Assembly: GCA_948099385.1 (NCBI GenBank)
Contig: CANUEZ040000151.1
Span: 6,580,001-6,644,000 of the forward strand
Length of the DNA: 64,000 bases
From: Fasciola hepatica
Taxonomy: Eukaryota; Platyhelminthes; Trematoda; Plagiorchiida; Fasciolidae
Reading direction: 5' to 3'
Shown here: positions 12,134 through 24,410 of the stretch, one piece after another
Layout of the letters: every line of letters begins with the position of its first letter
How positions within the stretch are numbered: the stretch's first letter is position 1
The notes under the pieces: model-generated
The model's database searches: none
Seen by the model: the letters and a program-made list of their open reading frames with translations, nothing else
What the model was told of the DNA's origin: nothing
Program-made: the position numbers and the translations under genes

Positions 12134-14335
12134 CCCTACCATTTCATGTATTGATTGCTTGTGGGCTGTGTTTACCCTCTCTAGGACAGACACCCTATTG
12201 CTTGGTGTTGCCGATCGTCCTCCCGCAAGCAATTCAACTGATAGCCCAGGTCTCATAGACTTATTAGGCTCCCTCAAATGCCACACAGACTTCACCCATC
12301 TGTTAGTCACCGGTGACTTCAACTCACCCAGTATCGACTGGCAAAAGTCTGATGCTTCTGATATCATCTTTGGTAATCCCCTCCTAGATCTCGCACTGAA
12401 GAACTCATGGGTGCAGAACGTAAGAGATCCGACCAGATATCGCACAGGATACGCCCCGTCTCTACGAGATCCGGTCATCACCAATGAATGGTTCCAAGTA
12501 GACGTGGTGCACTACTTGCCGCCCCTCGGCAAAAGTGATCACATTCTCATTGGATTCGATTATATCGTGGAATGACCTCCTCTTCCCTTAGAAACCAAAA
12601 TTTTCAGATCCTTCAAAAAGACCTATTTTGACCAAGTCTGTGCATTTATTCGCTCTCAGGTAAATTCAGCTAACCCAGGTAACCCTGCTGATGAAATGGC
12701 AGAGAATCTGAGGGAGTTAATCTCCTTAGCTGATAGACTATTTGTCCCCAGAATTCGTCGTCCACAGACCGCTAAGCGACCCCTCCCTCACCCCATTAAG
12801 CGCATTCTAGACGAACGCGCACGCCTCTTTGCTAGAAATAAAGCCACTGGCCTTGTCTGTGATGCAGAAGATTTCAGAATCATAGGGAACATATGCAAAG
12901 ACAAGATTGGGTCCTATCAGAATGCAGTCCAACGATCTGCACTTGATCGAGCACGGACCAATAAGGCAATTTTCTTTCAGTACATGCGCCGTATAAGGGA
13001 CACAACTCTGACGCCACTAGCTCAAAAAGATAGTGCCGGATCTCCAATCACTTCCCCAAGCCAAGCAGCCGAGGGCTTTAGCTCCTACTTTCGTACAGTT
13101 TTTAGCTCCATACCCATATCATCCCACCCTACCATGCACCCGATATCTCTAGCCACTATCGTTAACCACGTCACTATTCCCATTGTTGCAGTCGCACAAG
13201 GTTTCCGACGGCTCAACCAATATTGCTCGTTGGGTCCTGACCTAATCCACCCCCGTATTCTCAAGGAAGCCGCGGACACATTAGCTGCCCCTTAGGCCTC
13301 GGTTTTTCAGCGATGTGTTGACGACGGAGTTCTCTCCTGTAGCTGGAAAAAAGCAGTTATCGCACCCATCTATAAGGAGGGTAGTAGACATATTGCTTCT
13401 AGTTACAGACCCATAAGTCTAACTAGCATCACCAGCAAACTTTCCGAGGGAATTCTTGAGAGTGAGGTTCTTTCTCACCTGCATAGAAATAGGATCCTCT
13501 CTCCGTCCCAACATAGGTCTCTTCCTGGCAGATCATGCATCACCAATGTGCTTACTATCATGGATAGTCCAACGAAAGCCTATGATGATGGCCAGCTCTC
13601 ACACGCTGTATTCATCGACTTTTCTAAGGCCTTCGATAGGGTCCCCCATGTCCCTTTTCTTTATAAGCTGCAAACATGCGGGATTACAGGCTCCATGTTG
13701 ACCATCCTACGCAGCTTCCTTACCGACTGCACCTTTGTGGTTAAAGTCGGGAATGTTTTGTCTCAACCCTCCCCAATAACAACCGGGGTCCCCCAAGGGT
13801 CGGTCTTAGGTCCTCTTCTTTTCTTGATCTACATGAACGATATTCCGACAGCTCTTCCTGCGAACATTGCTATGTACGCAGACGACGTAACCCTCTGGAG
13901 TTCAAGCGTTGAGGACCTGCAAGTTGCAGTTGATGAAACAAAACGCTGGTCCGTGGATTGGAACCTCCCAGTTAGGGATGACAAATGCGTGAGCATGTCT
14001 TTTGGCAGAGAGACTGGTCACACGATTTCCAATAACGGAGCAATCACACTGCCTAGGGTTGACCGACACAAGGTGCACGGTTCCTGATTAGATTGTAACT
14101 TGTCCTTCTTTAATCATCACCTACTTGCAAGCAAGTCTGCCTTTCGAGTCCGAAATACGATTCGAAGGTCCTTCCCGCGCATATTTAGGGGTGATTTCTC
14201 CATAATTTTCGGCACGTATATCGGATCTCTGCTGGAGTACGGTGGTCAGGTAGTACACTGCGGTCTTGTCCGAGACCGTGAGATCCTAGAAGGAGTTTAG
14301 AGGGCCACCACCAAAGCAGTATTGGGTGTAAAGTT
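12134..14335 (+). pseudogene. LINE-B ORF2: endonuclease C-terminus and reverse transcriptase (middle fragment)
   Basis: Resumes the endonuclease after BEL-1 with CIDCLWAVFTL (about 12150-12180), the VTGDFNSPSIDW core (about 12305-12345) and the SDHILIGF end (about 12535). After a stop near 12572 the linker runs 12696-13295. The RT then shows APIYKEGS (about 13365), YRPISLTS (about 13405), FIDFSKAFDRVPH (about 13610-13650), GVPQGSVLGPLLF (about 13790-13825) and the catalytic MYADDVTLW (about 13870-13900). Stops at 13293, about 14085 and about 14298, plus frame changes, inactivate it. Homology stops at the LTR at 14336. Confidence 0.85.
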
Positions 14336-14704
14336 TATTCCGACTGTCAGCAACGCGTAGCCAATTCAAAACAAATCCCAAAATAAGAACAACAATGATT
14401 CGTAGTTTCTACAGCATTGAATTATCAAGCTTTATGCATATAAATATATACAAACCTGAACTGTACGACCACAACGTCTAAAAACGAGGACCAGAGCTCA
14501 ACAAATGACAATGTCAGGTACCACCGTCACAGCAGTCCAAGTTCGAGTCAAAATTATGCCACTTCACATGAGCAAAATATAAACAAATGTTGAAGTGTAG
14601 TGGTTGATGCATGTTGTGTTTGTTTCAGGGTCAATAAAATAAAGAGGATAGTCTGAACAATACAAGCATATGGCTAGGGATGATTACCAAGCATGTACGT
14701 TACA
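14336..14704 (-). repeat. BEL-2 LTR copy A (solo-like, inside LINE-B RT)
   Basis: A 369-bp LTR of the same family as 17708-18037, 21040-21375 and 34039-34374. It carries about 39 bp near 14442-14480 that the other three lack, and lacks the 6-bp GACAAT present in copies C and D. It is flanked on both sides by LINE-B RT, and the right flank (AAGGGGTCTGTCC) is the same as that of copies B and D. All four LTRs therefore descend from one insertion event. The exact left base is uncertain, with common sequence starting at TATTCC. Confidence 0.85.
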
Positions 14705-15329
14705 AGGGGTCTGTCCCATCTACCTCACCCATTCCGCCTCTCATTGCTCAATCTCTATCCCCTAGAATTGAGACGCGTAAGAGGTGATCTGTTTTTGATG
14801 TTTCACCTTTTTGAACCAGGTGAAAGCGATTGCTTCTTCTCCGTCTGTCTAGCCTCTTCTCTTCGTGGTCACAGCAGAAAGGTTTTCAAACCTAGGCCAC
14901 GCATTTCACTGAGGATTAACTTTTTTAGCTATAGGGTTATTACTCTGTGGAATGCACTTCCGGAAGATATTGTTTTCTCGCAGAACAAAACTATCTTCAA
15001 GAAAAAGCTAGACCTCTACCTGGGTTTCTCCCAATAATTTCTTGTCATAAAAGCGAAATAGATGTCTTTCATGGCATATATGTTCATGAATGTTGCGCCC
15101 CCACTCCGCTTGAGGCACTGTCCACAGTGAGACTGCATGATGTTATGTGTAATTTGTTTTTGCTGCCACCCTCGCCCCGCCCCCCCCCCCCGCTCCTTTT
15201 TACTCTTGTTTCAGCTCGGTGAATCCGACAGAATATCAGAGATTTCTTCGAGAACCGGGACAATTGGGCTCAAAGCCTTGAACCCGTGTATCACTTCAAT
15301 GCTTCAAGACGACTGAACTGAACTGAACT
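14705..15329 (+). pseudogene. LINE-B ORF2 C-terminus, 3' UTR and GAACT tail (copy A)
   Basis: The reading frame gives GLSHLPHPFRLSLLNLYPLE, then RRVRGDL and finally the terminal CR1-type block SYRVITLWNALPEDIV (about 14925-14975), ending at a stop at 15035-15037. The 3' UTR has a run of about 12 C at about 15180 and ends with GAACT units at about 15315-15329. Copy A differs from copies B and D at several bases, for example FEPGE versus LESGE near 14810. Confidence 0.85.
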
Positions 15330-15416
15330 TTGGTCCTTCTGCAGTATGTTGTATTCGACTTTTTCGCCCATTTCATACTGTCTCAGTGAAAGCTCACATT
15401 GCATAATGTCTCTGGC
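15330..15416. repeat. LINE-B downstream flank, copy A, ending at a CTCTGGC junction
   Basis: An 87-bp sequence (TTGGTCCTTCTGCAG onwards) also present at 18661-18748 and about 34998-35085. At 35085 it continues into unique sequence. Here, after CTCTGGC (15410-15416), it switches to BEL-2 RT sequence. The same seven bases occur at 31741-31747 in the BEL-2 RT, so this is a microhomology breakpoint. Confidence 0.88.
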
Positions 15417-17659
15417 CTCCCCCGGTTTCTTTGGGTTCAAGACCTGGTGACGAGGTAGGTACTACCTCAAATTTGCCCCAATTACCGCCGTATCCACTCT
15501 TTCTACATAACCCAAGTCAATATTATTTTGCATGGCTCGCGTGTATTCTATCCTTAATTGTGGTTCTCGAATGAGCCTGGTTTTGAGGAGGTATAATCTT
15601 TCCAGAGCCATTTCTCGGCTGGTTGGCATCGGTTTCATGTTGGGTCTCCACGGGACAGGAACCTCGAAACGATCTATTACATACTTGGCGTTCTCAGCTA
15701 CCATTTTCAAAGCCGACCTATCTTCTCGTGATGGGTTATCTCTATCGATGACCGGGTCGGCAAATTCGGCGTTATACAGCTGTTGGAATGCCTGTTCAAT
15801 GTCCGCCGTTTCCACCGAAGTGCTGTTGATTTGGATTAGTTTGCCGCATCTCCCATCTGTACTACCATACAAAGTCCAGCCGAATAAAGTGCGTACCGCA
15901 TAATGTGCTTTGCGGCTCCCTATTCTTTGATCCAGGACCCTATGCGCTTCTGGTATATCACAGCCGATCAGCAGATCAATTTCATCATTCTGCCACTCCT
16001 CGATCGTAACCCCGTCGAGATGCAGCCACTGAGTCAGAATCGACTGCACTGATTGAGGTGCTCTCATCGGCAGGTCCTTTATGGCGAATGCTTCTGGAGT
16101 TTCTGCTCTATCGTTGTTGACCAAGGGAACGAGTTGTAGTTGCAGTTCGGTCGACTGGATGACTTCGGTGCCACTCACTGTGCTCACTGCTAATGAAGAT
16201 TGATTCCCTCTGACCCCATATCTCTCTGCGAACTCCTTCCTTACTAGCGTGGTATCCGAGCCACTGCCTACGAAGGCCAACGCTCTTATAAACCCAACAG
16301 TGGTTTTTAAGCCAACTGCTATTACTCCCAGGCGAATGGACTAGTTACTGGAGCGAGACACTGATCAGACCACACTTGGCTCCGGGGTTTCTTTGGCATT
16401 CAGTTTCTGGCATTTACGCAGTAGGTAATGGTGCTTCTCATGGCATCCATCCTGACTACGACTGGGTTTCGTTCGGCACACCGCTGCTCGATATGAATCG
16501 TGGAGACAGACGAAGCATGCGCCCAGTCTCTTAGCCATTTCCCCTCGTTCGTCAACGTCTACTTTGGGAAAGCGAGGATATTCCGCTAGGCGATGAGGCG
16601 CCCCACAAACTTTACACACCGGCAAGTTTTCACCCTCGCGAGATAATGCGTGTGTGTTCGCCCAAGGTTGGCTTCTACTTGGTTCTTTGGTCCAGCTTTG
16701 CGTCGTCGCAATCCTAGGTAATTTGCTCGTCTCGCGCACAAGTTGACCGAAACGACTGTTTCCTACACGGGCATGACAATCTATAAACTGCGTCAGGTCT
16801 CCGAAAGTGGTTTCTAGCCCAAATCTACTGATCCCTTCGGCTTCCTCGGCTCATCTACCCTGTAGTTCTGTGGGTAAACTGCACACTACGGACTCTAATG
16901 TGTGCAGTGCGTTTAAGTCTGATCGGTAATCTAGGTGATTCAATGCGATGCTGCAGTTCTGCATTTTTATCACCAGGCTGGCTGGAGTGCCCGACTCGCA
17001 TTTGGAGCTTTTTGCCTCTGATAGTACACCATGGATTAAATTCCGGGCGACTTTAAATGGTTGCCCAAATAGGTTTTTCAGAATTTCACTTGCCCGAGTG
17101 TAAACTTATCAGGATCCAGCATCGAGCACCCGTCGATTGCTTCCCCGTCCCTTCCACGACAGTAATGCAGTAAATACAGGAATCTCTATCCTGGATTGGA
17201 TACTCTCCTTTCCACAAAGTTCTCGTACTGTATAACGAACTTACAGTATTGTTCTGCGCTCCCATCGAATGTGGGCAATTCCACTCTTGGTAAGTCAGTA
17301 GCGTGGGTTACGCCGGTACAAGTCGACTTTAATCGTTCTACGGAACTGCTAGGCTCAGTGGCCGTATGCTCTGTGGTCTCCAAAGTCACCTCTCGTTCCT
17401 GTCTCTGGGGTTGATCTTTCCTGGAAGATTCCGTTTTTTCCCCAGCCCGCCTAACCCGGGTTTCTAATTCAACTATTCTCAATCGATAGATATAATCACC
17501 TTTAATTTCTATGCAACTAGCTGAAGTACACGAAACTGCACTGACAGGACTAGCAGACCTAGCAAAGTCTAAGGAATCAGCAGCACCCAAAAATACCCCA
17601 GGGACTTGCCGGGTTACTTCCTGCCCAGCTTCGGTTTGTCTTTGTCCTCTTCTTGGCAT
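15417..17659 (-). pseudogene. BEL-2 gag-protease-RT start, duplicate copy 1
   Basis: The same degenerate frames as 31748-33990. Gag starts at the ATG at 17659 (MPRRG); TAG replaces a Gln codon at about 17188; a frameshift lies near 17105; knuckle motifs CKVCGAPH and CFVCLHDS fall in the 16739-16365 segment; the protease reads VGSGSDTT near 16265, with Gly where the catalytic Asp should be. The RT fragment ends at the 15416/15417 breakpoint, shortly after the TAG at 15462-15464. It matches the second duplicate in the translated segments I compared and differs from the 31.7-34.0 kb copy at only a few bases. Confidence 0.85.
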
Positions 17660-17707
17660 CTCTGATTGATTTCCTCCCGGTAATTCCAAGTTCAGTACTA
17701 TCAAGGC

Positions 17708-18037
17708 TATTCCGACTGTCAGCAACGCGTAGCCAATTCAAAACAAATCCCAAAATCAGAACAACAATGATTCGTAGTTTCTACAGCATTGGATTATCAA
17801 GCTTTATGCATATATAACGAGGACCAGAGCTCAACAAATGACAATGTCAGGTACCACCGTCACAGCAGTCCAAGTTCGAGTCAAAATTATGCCACTTCAC
17901 ATGAGCAAAATATAAACAAATGTTGAAGTGTAGTGGTTGATGCATGTTGTGTTTGTTTCAGGGTCAATAAAATAAAGAGGATAGTCTGAACAATACAAGC
18001 ATATGGCTAGGGATGATTACCAAGCATGTACGTTACA
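17708..18037 (-). repeat. BEL-2 LTR copy B (mosaic)
   Basis: 330 bp. The left half has the 39-bp deletion shared with copies C and D. The right half lacks GACAAT and reads TCTGAAC, like copy A. The right flank is LINE-B sequence, as for copies A and D. The mosaic pattern implies conversion or crossover within the LTR. Confidence 0.88.
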
Positions 18038-18660
18038 AGGGGTCTGTCCCATCTACCTCACCCATTCCGCCTCTCATTGCTCAATCTCTATCCTCTAGAA
18101 TTGAGACGCGTAAGAGGTGATTTGTTTTTGATGTTTCACCTTCTTGAATCAGGTGAAAGCGATTGCTTCTTCTCCGTCTGTCTAGCCTCTTCTCTTCGTG
18201 GTCACAGCAGAAAGGTTTTCAAACCTAGGCCACGCATTTCACTGAGGATTAACTTTTTTAGCTATAGGGTTATTACTCTGTGGAATGCACTTCCGGAAGA
18301 TATTGTTTTCTCGCAGAACAAAACTATCTTCAAGAAAAAGCTAGACCTCTACCTGGGTTTCTCCCAATAATTTCTTGTCATAAAAGCGAAATAGATGTCT
18401 TTCATGGCATATATGTTCATGAATGTTGCGCCCCCACTCCGCTTGAGGCACTGTCCACAGTGAGACTGCATGATGTTATGTGTAATTTGTTTTTGCTGCC
18501 ACCCTCGCCCCGCCCCCCCCCCCGCTCCTTTTTACTCTTGTTTCAGCTCGGTGAATCCGACAGAATATCAGAGATTTCTTCGAGAACCGGGACAATTGGG
18601 CTCAAAGCCTTGAACCCGTGTATCACTTCAATGCTTCAAGACGACTGAACTGAACTGAAC
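18038..18660 (+). pseudogene. LINE-B RT C-terminus and 3' UTR, copy B
   Basis: Duplicate of 14705-15329. It carries the copy-D variants (CCTCTAG for CCCCTAG near 18090, LLESGE for LFEPGE), ends with GAACT units at 18646-18660, and is followed by the duplicated flank to 18748. Confidence 0.88.
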
Positions 18661-18748
18661 TTTGGTCCTTCTGCAGTATGTTGTATTCGACTTTTTCGCC
18701 CATTTCATACTGTCTCAGTGAAAGCTCACATTGCATAATGTCTCTGGC

Positions 18749-20991
18749 CTCCCCCGGTTTCTTTGGGTTCAAGACCTGGTGACGAGGTAGGTACTACCTC
18801 AAATTTGCCCCAATTACCGCCGTATCCACTCTTTCTACATAACCCAAGTCAATATTATTTTGCATGGCTCGCGTGTATTCTATCCTTAATTGTGGTTCTC
18901 GAATGAGCCTGGTTTTGAGGAGGTATAATCTTTCCAGAGCCATTTCTCGGCTGGTTGGCATCGGTTTCATGTTGGGTCTCCACGGGACAGGAACCTCGAA
19001 ACGATCTATTACATACTTGGCGTTCTCAGCTACCATTTTCAAAGCCGACCTATCTTCTCGTGATGGGTTATCTCTATCGATGACCGGGTCGGCAAATTCG
19101 GCGTTATACAGCTGTTGGAATGCCTGTTCAATGTCCGCCGTTTCCACCGAAGTGCTGTTGATTTGGATTAGTTTGCCGCATCTCCCATCTGTACTACCAT
19201 ACAAAGTCCAGCCGAATAAAGTGCGTACCGCATAATGTGCTTTGCGGCTCCCTATTCTTTGATCCAGGACCCTATGCGCTTCTGGTATATCACAGCCGAT
19301 CAGCAGATCAATTTCATCATTCTGCCACTCCTCGATCGTAACCCCGTCGAGATGCAGCCACTGAGTCAGAATCGACTGCACTGATTGAGGTGCTCTCATC
19401 GGCAGGTCCTTTATGGCGAATGCTTCTGGAGTTTCTGCTCTATCGTTGTTGACCAAGGGAACGAGTTGTAGTTGCAGTTCGGTCGACTGGATGACTTCGG
19501 TGCCACTCACTGTGCTCACTGCTAATGAAGATTGATTCCCTCTGACCCCATATCTCTCTGCGAACTCCTTCCTTACTAGCGTGGTATCCGAGCCACTGCC
19601 TACGAAGGCCAACGCTCTTATAAACCCAACAGTGGTTTTTAAGCCAACTGCTATTACTCCCAGGCGAATGGACTAGTTACTGGAGCGAGACACTGATCAG
19701 ACCACACTTGGCTCCGGGGTTTCTTTGGCATTCAGTTTCTGGCATTTACGCAGTAGGTAATGGTGCTTCTCATGGCATCCATCCTGACTACGACTGGGTT
19801 TCGTTCGGCACACCGCTGCTCGATATGAATCGTGGAGACAGACGAAGCATGCGCCCAGTCTCTTAGCCATTTCCCCTCGTTCGTCAACGTCTACTTTGGG
19901 AAAGCGAGGATATTCCGCTAGGCGATGAGGCGCCCCACAAACTTTACACACCGGCAAGTTTTCACCCTCGCGAGATAATGCGTGTGTGTTCGCCCAAGGT
20001 TGGCTTCTACTTGGTTCTTTGGTCCAGCTTTGCGTCGTCGCAATCCTAGGTAATTTGCTCGTCTCGCGCACAAGTTGACCGAAACGACTGTTTCCTACAC
20101 GGGCATGACAATCTATAAACTGCGTCAGGTCTCCGAAAGTGGTTTCTAGCCCAAATCTACTGATCCCTTCGGCTTCCTCGGCTCATCTACCCTGTAGTTC
20201 TGTGGGTAAACTGCACACTACGGACTCTAATGTGTGCAGTGCGTTTAAGTCTGATCGGTAATCTAGGTGATTCAATGCGATGCTGCAGTTCTGCATTTTT
20301 ATCACCAGGCTGGCTGGAGTGCCCGACTCGCATTTGGAGCTTTTTGCCTCTGATAGTACACCATGGATTAAATTCCGGGCGACTTTAAATGGTTGCCCAA
20401 ATAGGTTTTTCAGAATTTCACTTGCCCGAGTGTAAACTTATCAGGATCCAGCATCGAGCACCCGTCGATTGCTTCCCCGTCCCTTCCACGACAGTAATGC
20501 AGTAAATACAGGAATCTCTATCCTGGATTGGATACTCTCCTTTCCACAAAGTTCTCGTACTGTATAACGAACTTACAGTATTGTTCTGCGCTCCCATCGA
20601 ATGTGGGCAATTCCACTCTTGGTAAGTCAGTAGCGTGGGTTACGCCGGTACAAGTCGACTTTAATCGTTCTACGGAACTGCTAGGCTCAGTGGCCGTATG
20701 CTCTGTGGTCTCCAAAGTCACCTCTCGTTCCTGTCTCTGGGGTTGATCTTTCCTGGAAGATTCCGTTTTTTCCCCAGCCCGCCTAACCCGGGTTTCTAAT
20801 TCAACTATTCTCAATCGATAGATATAATCACCTTTAATTTCTATGCAACTAGCTGAAGTACACGAAACTGCACTGACAGGACTAGCAGACCTAGCAAAGT
20901 CTAAGGAATCAGCAGCACCCAAAAATACCCCAGGGACTTGCCGGGTTACTTCCTGCCCAGCTTCGGTTTGTCTTTGTCCTCTTCTTGGCAT
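18749..20991 (-). pseudogene. BEL-2 gag-protease-RT start, duplicate copy 2
   Basis: Same structure and same stops as the copy at 15417-17659, offset by 3,332 bp. It has the gag ATG at 20991, the VGSGSDTT protease with the lost Asp near 19597, and the RT truncated at the CTCTGGC junction (18742-18748). Its right side joins LTR C, which here also serves as the 3' LTR of the remaining BEL-2 pol. Confidence 0.85.
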
Positions 20992-21039
20992 CTCTGATTG
21001 ATTTCCTCCCGGTAATTCCAAGTTCAGTACTATCAAGGC

Positions 21040-21375
21040 TATTCCGACTGTCAGCAACGCGTAGCCAATTCAAAACAAATCCCAAAATCAGAACAACAAT
21101 GATTCGTAGTTTCTACAGCATTGGATTATCAAGCTTTATGCATATATAACGAGGACCAGAGCTCAACAAATGACAATGTCAGGTACCACCGTCACAGCAG
21201 TCCAAGTTCGAGTCAAAATTATGCCACTTCACATGAGCAAAATATAAACAAATGTTGAAGTGTAGTGGTTGATGCATGTTGTGTTTGTTTCAGGGTCAAT
21301 AAAATAAAGAGGATAGTCTGGACAATACAAGCATATGACAATGGCTAGGGATGATTTCCACGCATGTACTCTACA
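21040..21375 (-). repeat. BEL-2 LTR copy C (shared 3' LTR)
   Basis: 336 bp, ending CTCTACA next to the polypurine tract. It has GACAAT and the 39-bp deletion, like copy D, but differs near the right end (TTTCCACGCATG versus TTACCAAGCATG). It serves as the 5' LTR of the duplicated gag on its left and the 3' LTR of the pol on its right. Confidence 0.9.
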
Positions 21376-22053
21376 CCGCCCACCATATCCTCCCAAGAAA
21401 CGGTCAACATCCAAGGAGTATATAGGGGTAACGATTCGCCCTAACCTACCTAGTCCCTAAGGCAGTGCATACGCAGGTAGCTCTGGATTTTGTCTATCGT
21501 CGGCCGGTCGCAAGCACGCTTGCAGGCTTCTCGAGGTTATGCTCCATCTCTCGACGTCTCAGAGTTTCTTCTGGGAATGACATGACATTATCCATACAAA
21601 AAAGGGGCTTCGATGTGATTGGGATGCGTAGACAGATTACAGAATGTGGATGAAAAGGCTGCCTGAACAACAGTAAGGTACGTGGCAAGATGAAGACTGA
21701 GGAATCGTAATGGAAAATAGAGATGGCAGCAGATCACTCGAACATCGGGGGGTCAAGCTGTGTTGCTATCAAATAACAAGCTTGTTCGACCCACAACTTA
21801 TATACACTTGCACACAGGTTGAACAACAATAAAAATTGGTCACGGGAGAAGAGATAATTTTACAGACGGTCAGTAGATGCTTGTTCAAGAGTCTTTGCTA
21901 CTTCACATACAATGTCGTGTCGTGTGATAATCTAAGGTTTGGACAACTAACTCTATAGTAAATCGTGAACACTGTAGGAAATTAAACAGAAATATACTTC
22001 AAAGACGGTGTGAAGGTTTGGGTCCCACATGAGAATGCATGAGGGATAAATAA
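21376..22053. other. BEL-2 3' noncoding region
   Basis: About 680 bp between the end of integrase and LTR C. It begins (minus sense) after the pol stop near 22056 and ends with the polypurine tract. I see no coding potential or repeats. Confidence 0.6.
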
Positions 22054-24030
22054 ATGAATTCAGCTTCATCTGGTATCAGAAGACATGGATACAGCTTGGT
22101 CTGTAGCGTCGACCTCGCCCACGTCACTGTCACCTTCAAGCAGACATATCTTACGAATATCTCGCAATACGTCTCCCTTGTTCGTTCTCACCACCACCTT
22201 GCGCACGAGGCCATCGATTTCTCTACGGCAGTCCTTGATCACTCCAACCGGCTAATCGTCTTTATGTAAGTGGCTCTCCACGAGGATGACCACATCGCCA
22301 AGTCTGAACGACCTCTGTTTGGAGATCCACTTTTGCCGAAGCTGCAGTTTCAGTAGGTACTCCCTCGTCCATCGTTTCCAGAAAGCCTGTGCCAGTTGGT
22401 TCACTTGTTTCCATCCAACGATATACGTTCCACGCAGGCTTTTCGTTGTGGTTGCTCCTGCTTTTGACCGCAGTAATAACCGGTCTTTGAGGGTGAGAAC
22501 CGGTTTGCCTTCCGGGTCTGGGACCATAGGCACCAGGGGTCTATTGCTCAATATGCGTTATACTTCTGTTAGTAAAGTAGTCAGCGTCTCGTCACCGAGG
22601 GTTTTTTCGTGAGGTCATGGCCTTGAGTAGTTTCCTAGTCGCTCGTATCAGTTTTTCCCAAAGGCCACCACGATGACTGGTATAAGGTGAGTTGAAGTGC
22701 CATTCTATCCCTTTTGCTACGGTCTTGTTTTGTATTTTGGCGTGGTCCAGGCGGTTCCACCATTTCTCTAACTTCTTGTGGGCCCCGACGAAGTTCGAGC
22801 GGTTGTCTGAGTATACATTCTTGGGGACGCCCCGTCTCGCGATGAACCTTTGAAAGGCCATTATAAACGAATCGGTGGTCATATTATGCGCTACTTCAAG
22901 ATGGACTGCTCTGGATTGTAAACACGTTATCAGGCAGCCATACCTCTTTCGCGTGCTCCTTTGCTGTCGTACAAGCAACGGGCCAAAGCAGTCAACGCCA
23001 ATTTTCACGAACAGGCACCATCCCGGTTGAACTCTAACGGCTGGAAGGGGGGCCATCACTTGTTGGCCTGCTACCGCTCTCCGGCGACGACAAGTGGTGC
23101 AGTTGCCTATGACTTGCTTGATCGACGCTGGTCCCTTGGTCACCCAAAATCGTCGAGGTATATTGTTCAATAAGTGATTCAAACCCGCGTGTCCTTCTTC
23201 TTGATGTACATGGTCCATCAGACATCTCGTTATGTAGTGATCACCAGGGACTATTATAGAGTGTTTTGTTTTGTTCTACAGATTTGAATTCGTCAGCCGC
23301 CCTCCAACCCTCAGTAGTCCGTTGGTTCGCATGAGATTTAGTCTTCGGATACTGCTGTGCAACAGCCTGCTTCCTTTGGTGTTATCATCTATCCTGGCTA
23401 GCTCGCGCGTCTCGAACGGGAAAGCGTCTAGTTGCAATGGGCGTAGAACGTCGAGTTCGGCTTCATTCAGCTCGCCCGGTAGTATTGTCATCACATTCAA
23501 TGTGTTTTGTGGTCTTGCGCCTTTCATAATCAATAAGAGTAATTTGTATCGTGTCCACCAGAACATGGCTCTTAACCTTTTTGTCCAAATGGGAAATCGG
23601 CACGGTTTTTTATTGGGCTTTAACTTCCCGTGACGTTTGTGGCCAGTATCAGTCCTTTAGTCTTGATATTGCCATCATCAGCCTTAGGTATTAACAGCGT
23701 TGGCCACATCTCTTTAGCTGCAGTTAGGAAGCCCTGTCCCATTGCCCAAATCCACAACCTCTAGTGTTTTCAGGCCCCTTGAGAAGAAGTCGGCCGGGTT
23801 ACCGACGGGTCGTACATAGTGCCATTGATCGGTTTTAGTCGACTCGTTGATTATAGTGAGTGTGTTGGCCACGAAAGTGTTAAAACGAGTGGTAATGTTG
23901 TTGATGTAATGCAGTACCGTGGCTGAGTCCGTCCAAAAGTTTGGTTCCCTGTTTATCCGATCGAAGCATCTCCTAATCAGAGTGGCTTCTTTCACGGCCA
24001 GCACTTCTGCCGTCAGTTCCAGCCAAGGAG
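22054..24030 (-). pseudogene. BEL-2 RNase H C-part and integrase, degenerate
   Basis: From the BEL-3 insertion at 24030 leftwards: RNase H with LELTAEV and FWTDSATVLHYINN (about 23920-23950) and GNPADFFSRG (about 23775-23805). The linker is 23566-23276. The integrase (23218-22592) has the HH-CC finger (H near 23205, CTTC near 23090) and core residues in VDCFGPL (about 23000), SDNRSNFVG (about 22795-22820, Arg for the usual Gly) and GGLWEKL (about 22650-22670). The C-terminal domain is 22551-22054. Stops and shifts near 24000-23566 and 22592-22551 inactivate it. It continues the RNase H that is cut at 30745. Confidence 0.85.
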
Positions 24031-24410
24031 TGTTACGAACGTTTGAGCAATGCGTAGCCAAATTCGCAACGGATCCCGAAATCAGAAGGCGATTATCCGT
24101 GATAATTCTACGATACTAGATTATTAAAATAAACAATGACATAAACAATATACAAACCTCAATAATACGATCACAAAGACTCAACAACGAGAAACCGAAT
24201 AGCAGCGTGTGAGCAGACAGCACGTGCGTCACGCAGGTCCTGAGCAAGGATGTGCCAAAATAGCGCTCTGGGCGCGAACAAACAACAATTGGTCCAGAAA
24301 AACAACCAGTTCGTAAAGACAAGTCAATAGTGTATGGAAATGAGTGATGTTGGGAAAAAAACACTGAATCGCGAGGGAAAAAGGGGGATTTTCCACGACC
24401 GGCTGTTACA
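24031..24410 (-). repeat. BEL-3 3' LTR
   Basis: Reads as identical to 30365-30744 over 380 bp. It is immediately preceded (minus sense) by the polypurine tract and followed by the AGGAG duplication. Confidence 0.95.

Larger units (their letters stand above)
4235..15329 (+). mobile_element. LINE-B: CR1-like LINE, interrupted by BEL-1 and by a BEL-2 LTR
   Basis: One plus-strand element reconstructed from three pieces: 4235-5688 (leader, ORF1, start of endonuclease), 12134-14335 (rest of endonuclease and most of RT) and 14705-15329 (RT C-terminus, 3' UTR, GAACT tail). Endonuclease homology stops at 5688 and resumes at 12134 on either side of BEL-1. RT homology stops at 14335 and resumes at 14705 on either side of an LTR. 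The final tail reads GAACTGAACTGAAC. This is the host platform for the large nest. Two further copies of its last 0.6 kb lie at 18038-18660 and 34375-34997 through duplication. Confidence 0.85.
15417..18748. repeat. 3,332-bp tandem duplication unit (copy 1)
   Basis: The unit contains BEL-2 RT start-protease-gag (minus), LTR B, the LINE-B 3' end (plus) and the 3' flank. It corresponds base for base to 31748-35085, whose 6-bp greater length is explained by the GACAAT indel in the LTR. The next unit starts immediately at 18749 with the same junction. Nothing coding is new; it is a segmental copy. Confidence 0.88.

Noticed and set aside
14336..14704. An independent solo-LTR insertion
   Set aside because: The right flank is the same LINE-B position as for LTRs B and D, so it comes from the same insertion followed by recombination.
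15532..15903. Plus-strand 123-codon frame conserved exactly at three places (also 18864-19235 and 31863-32234)
   Set aside because: It lies antisense to the BEL-2 protease/RT region and is conserved only because the whole segment was duplicated; no independent coding signal.
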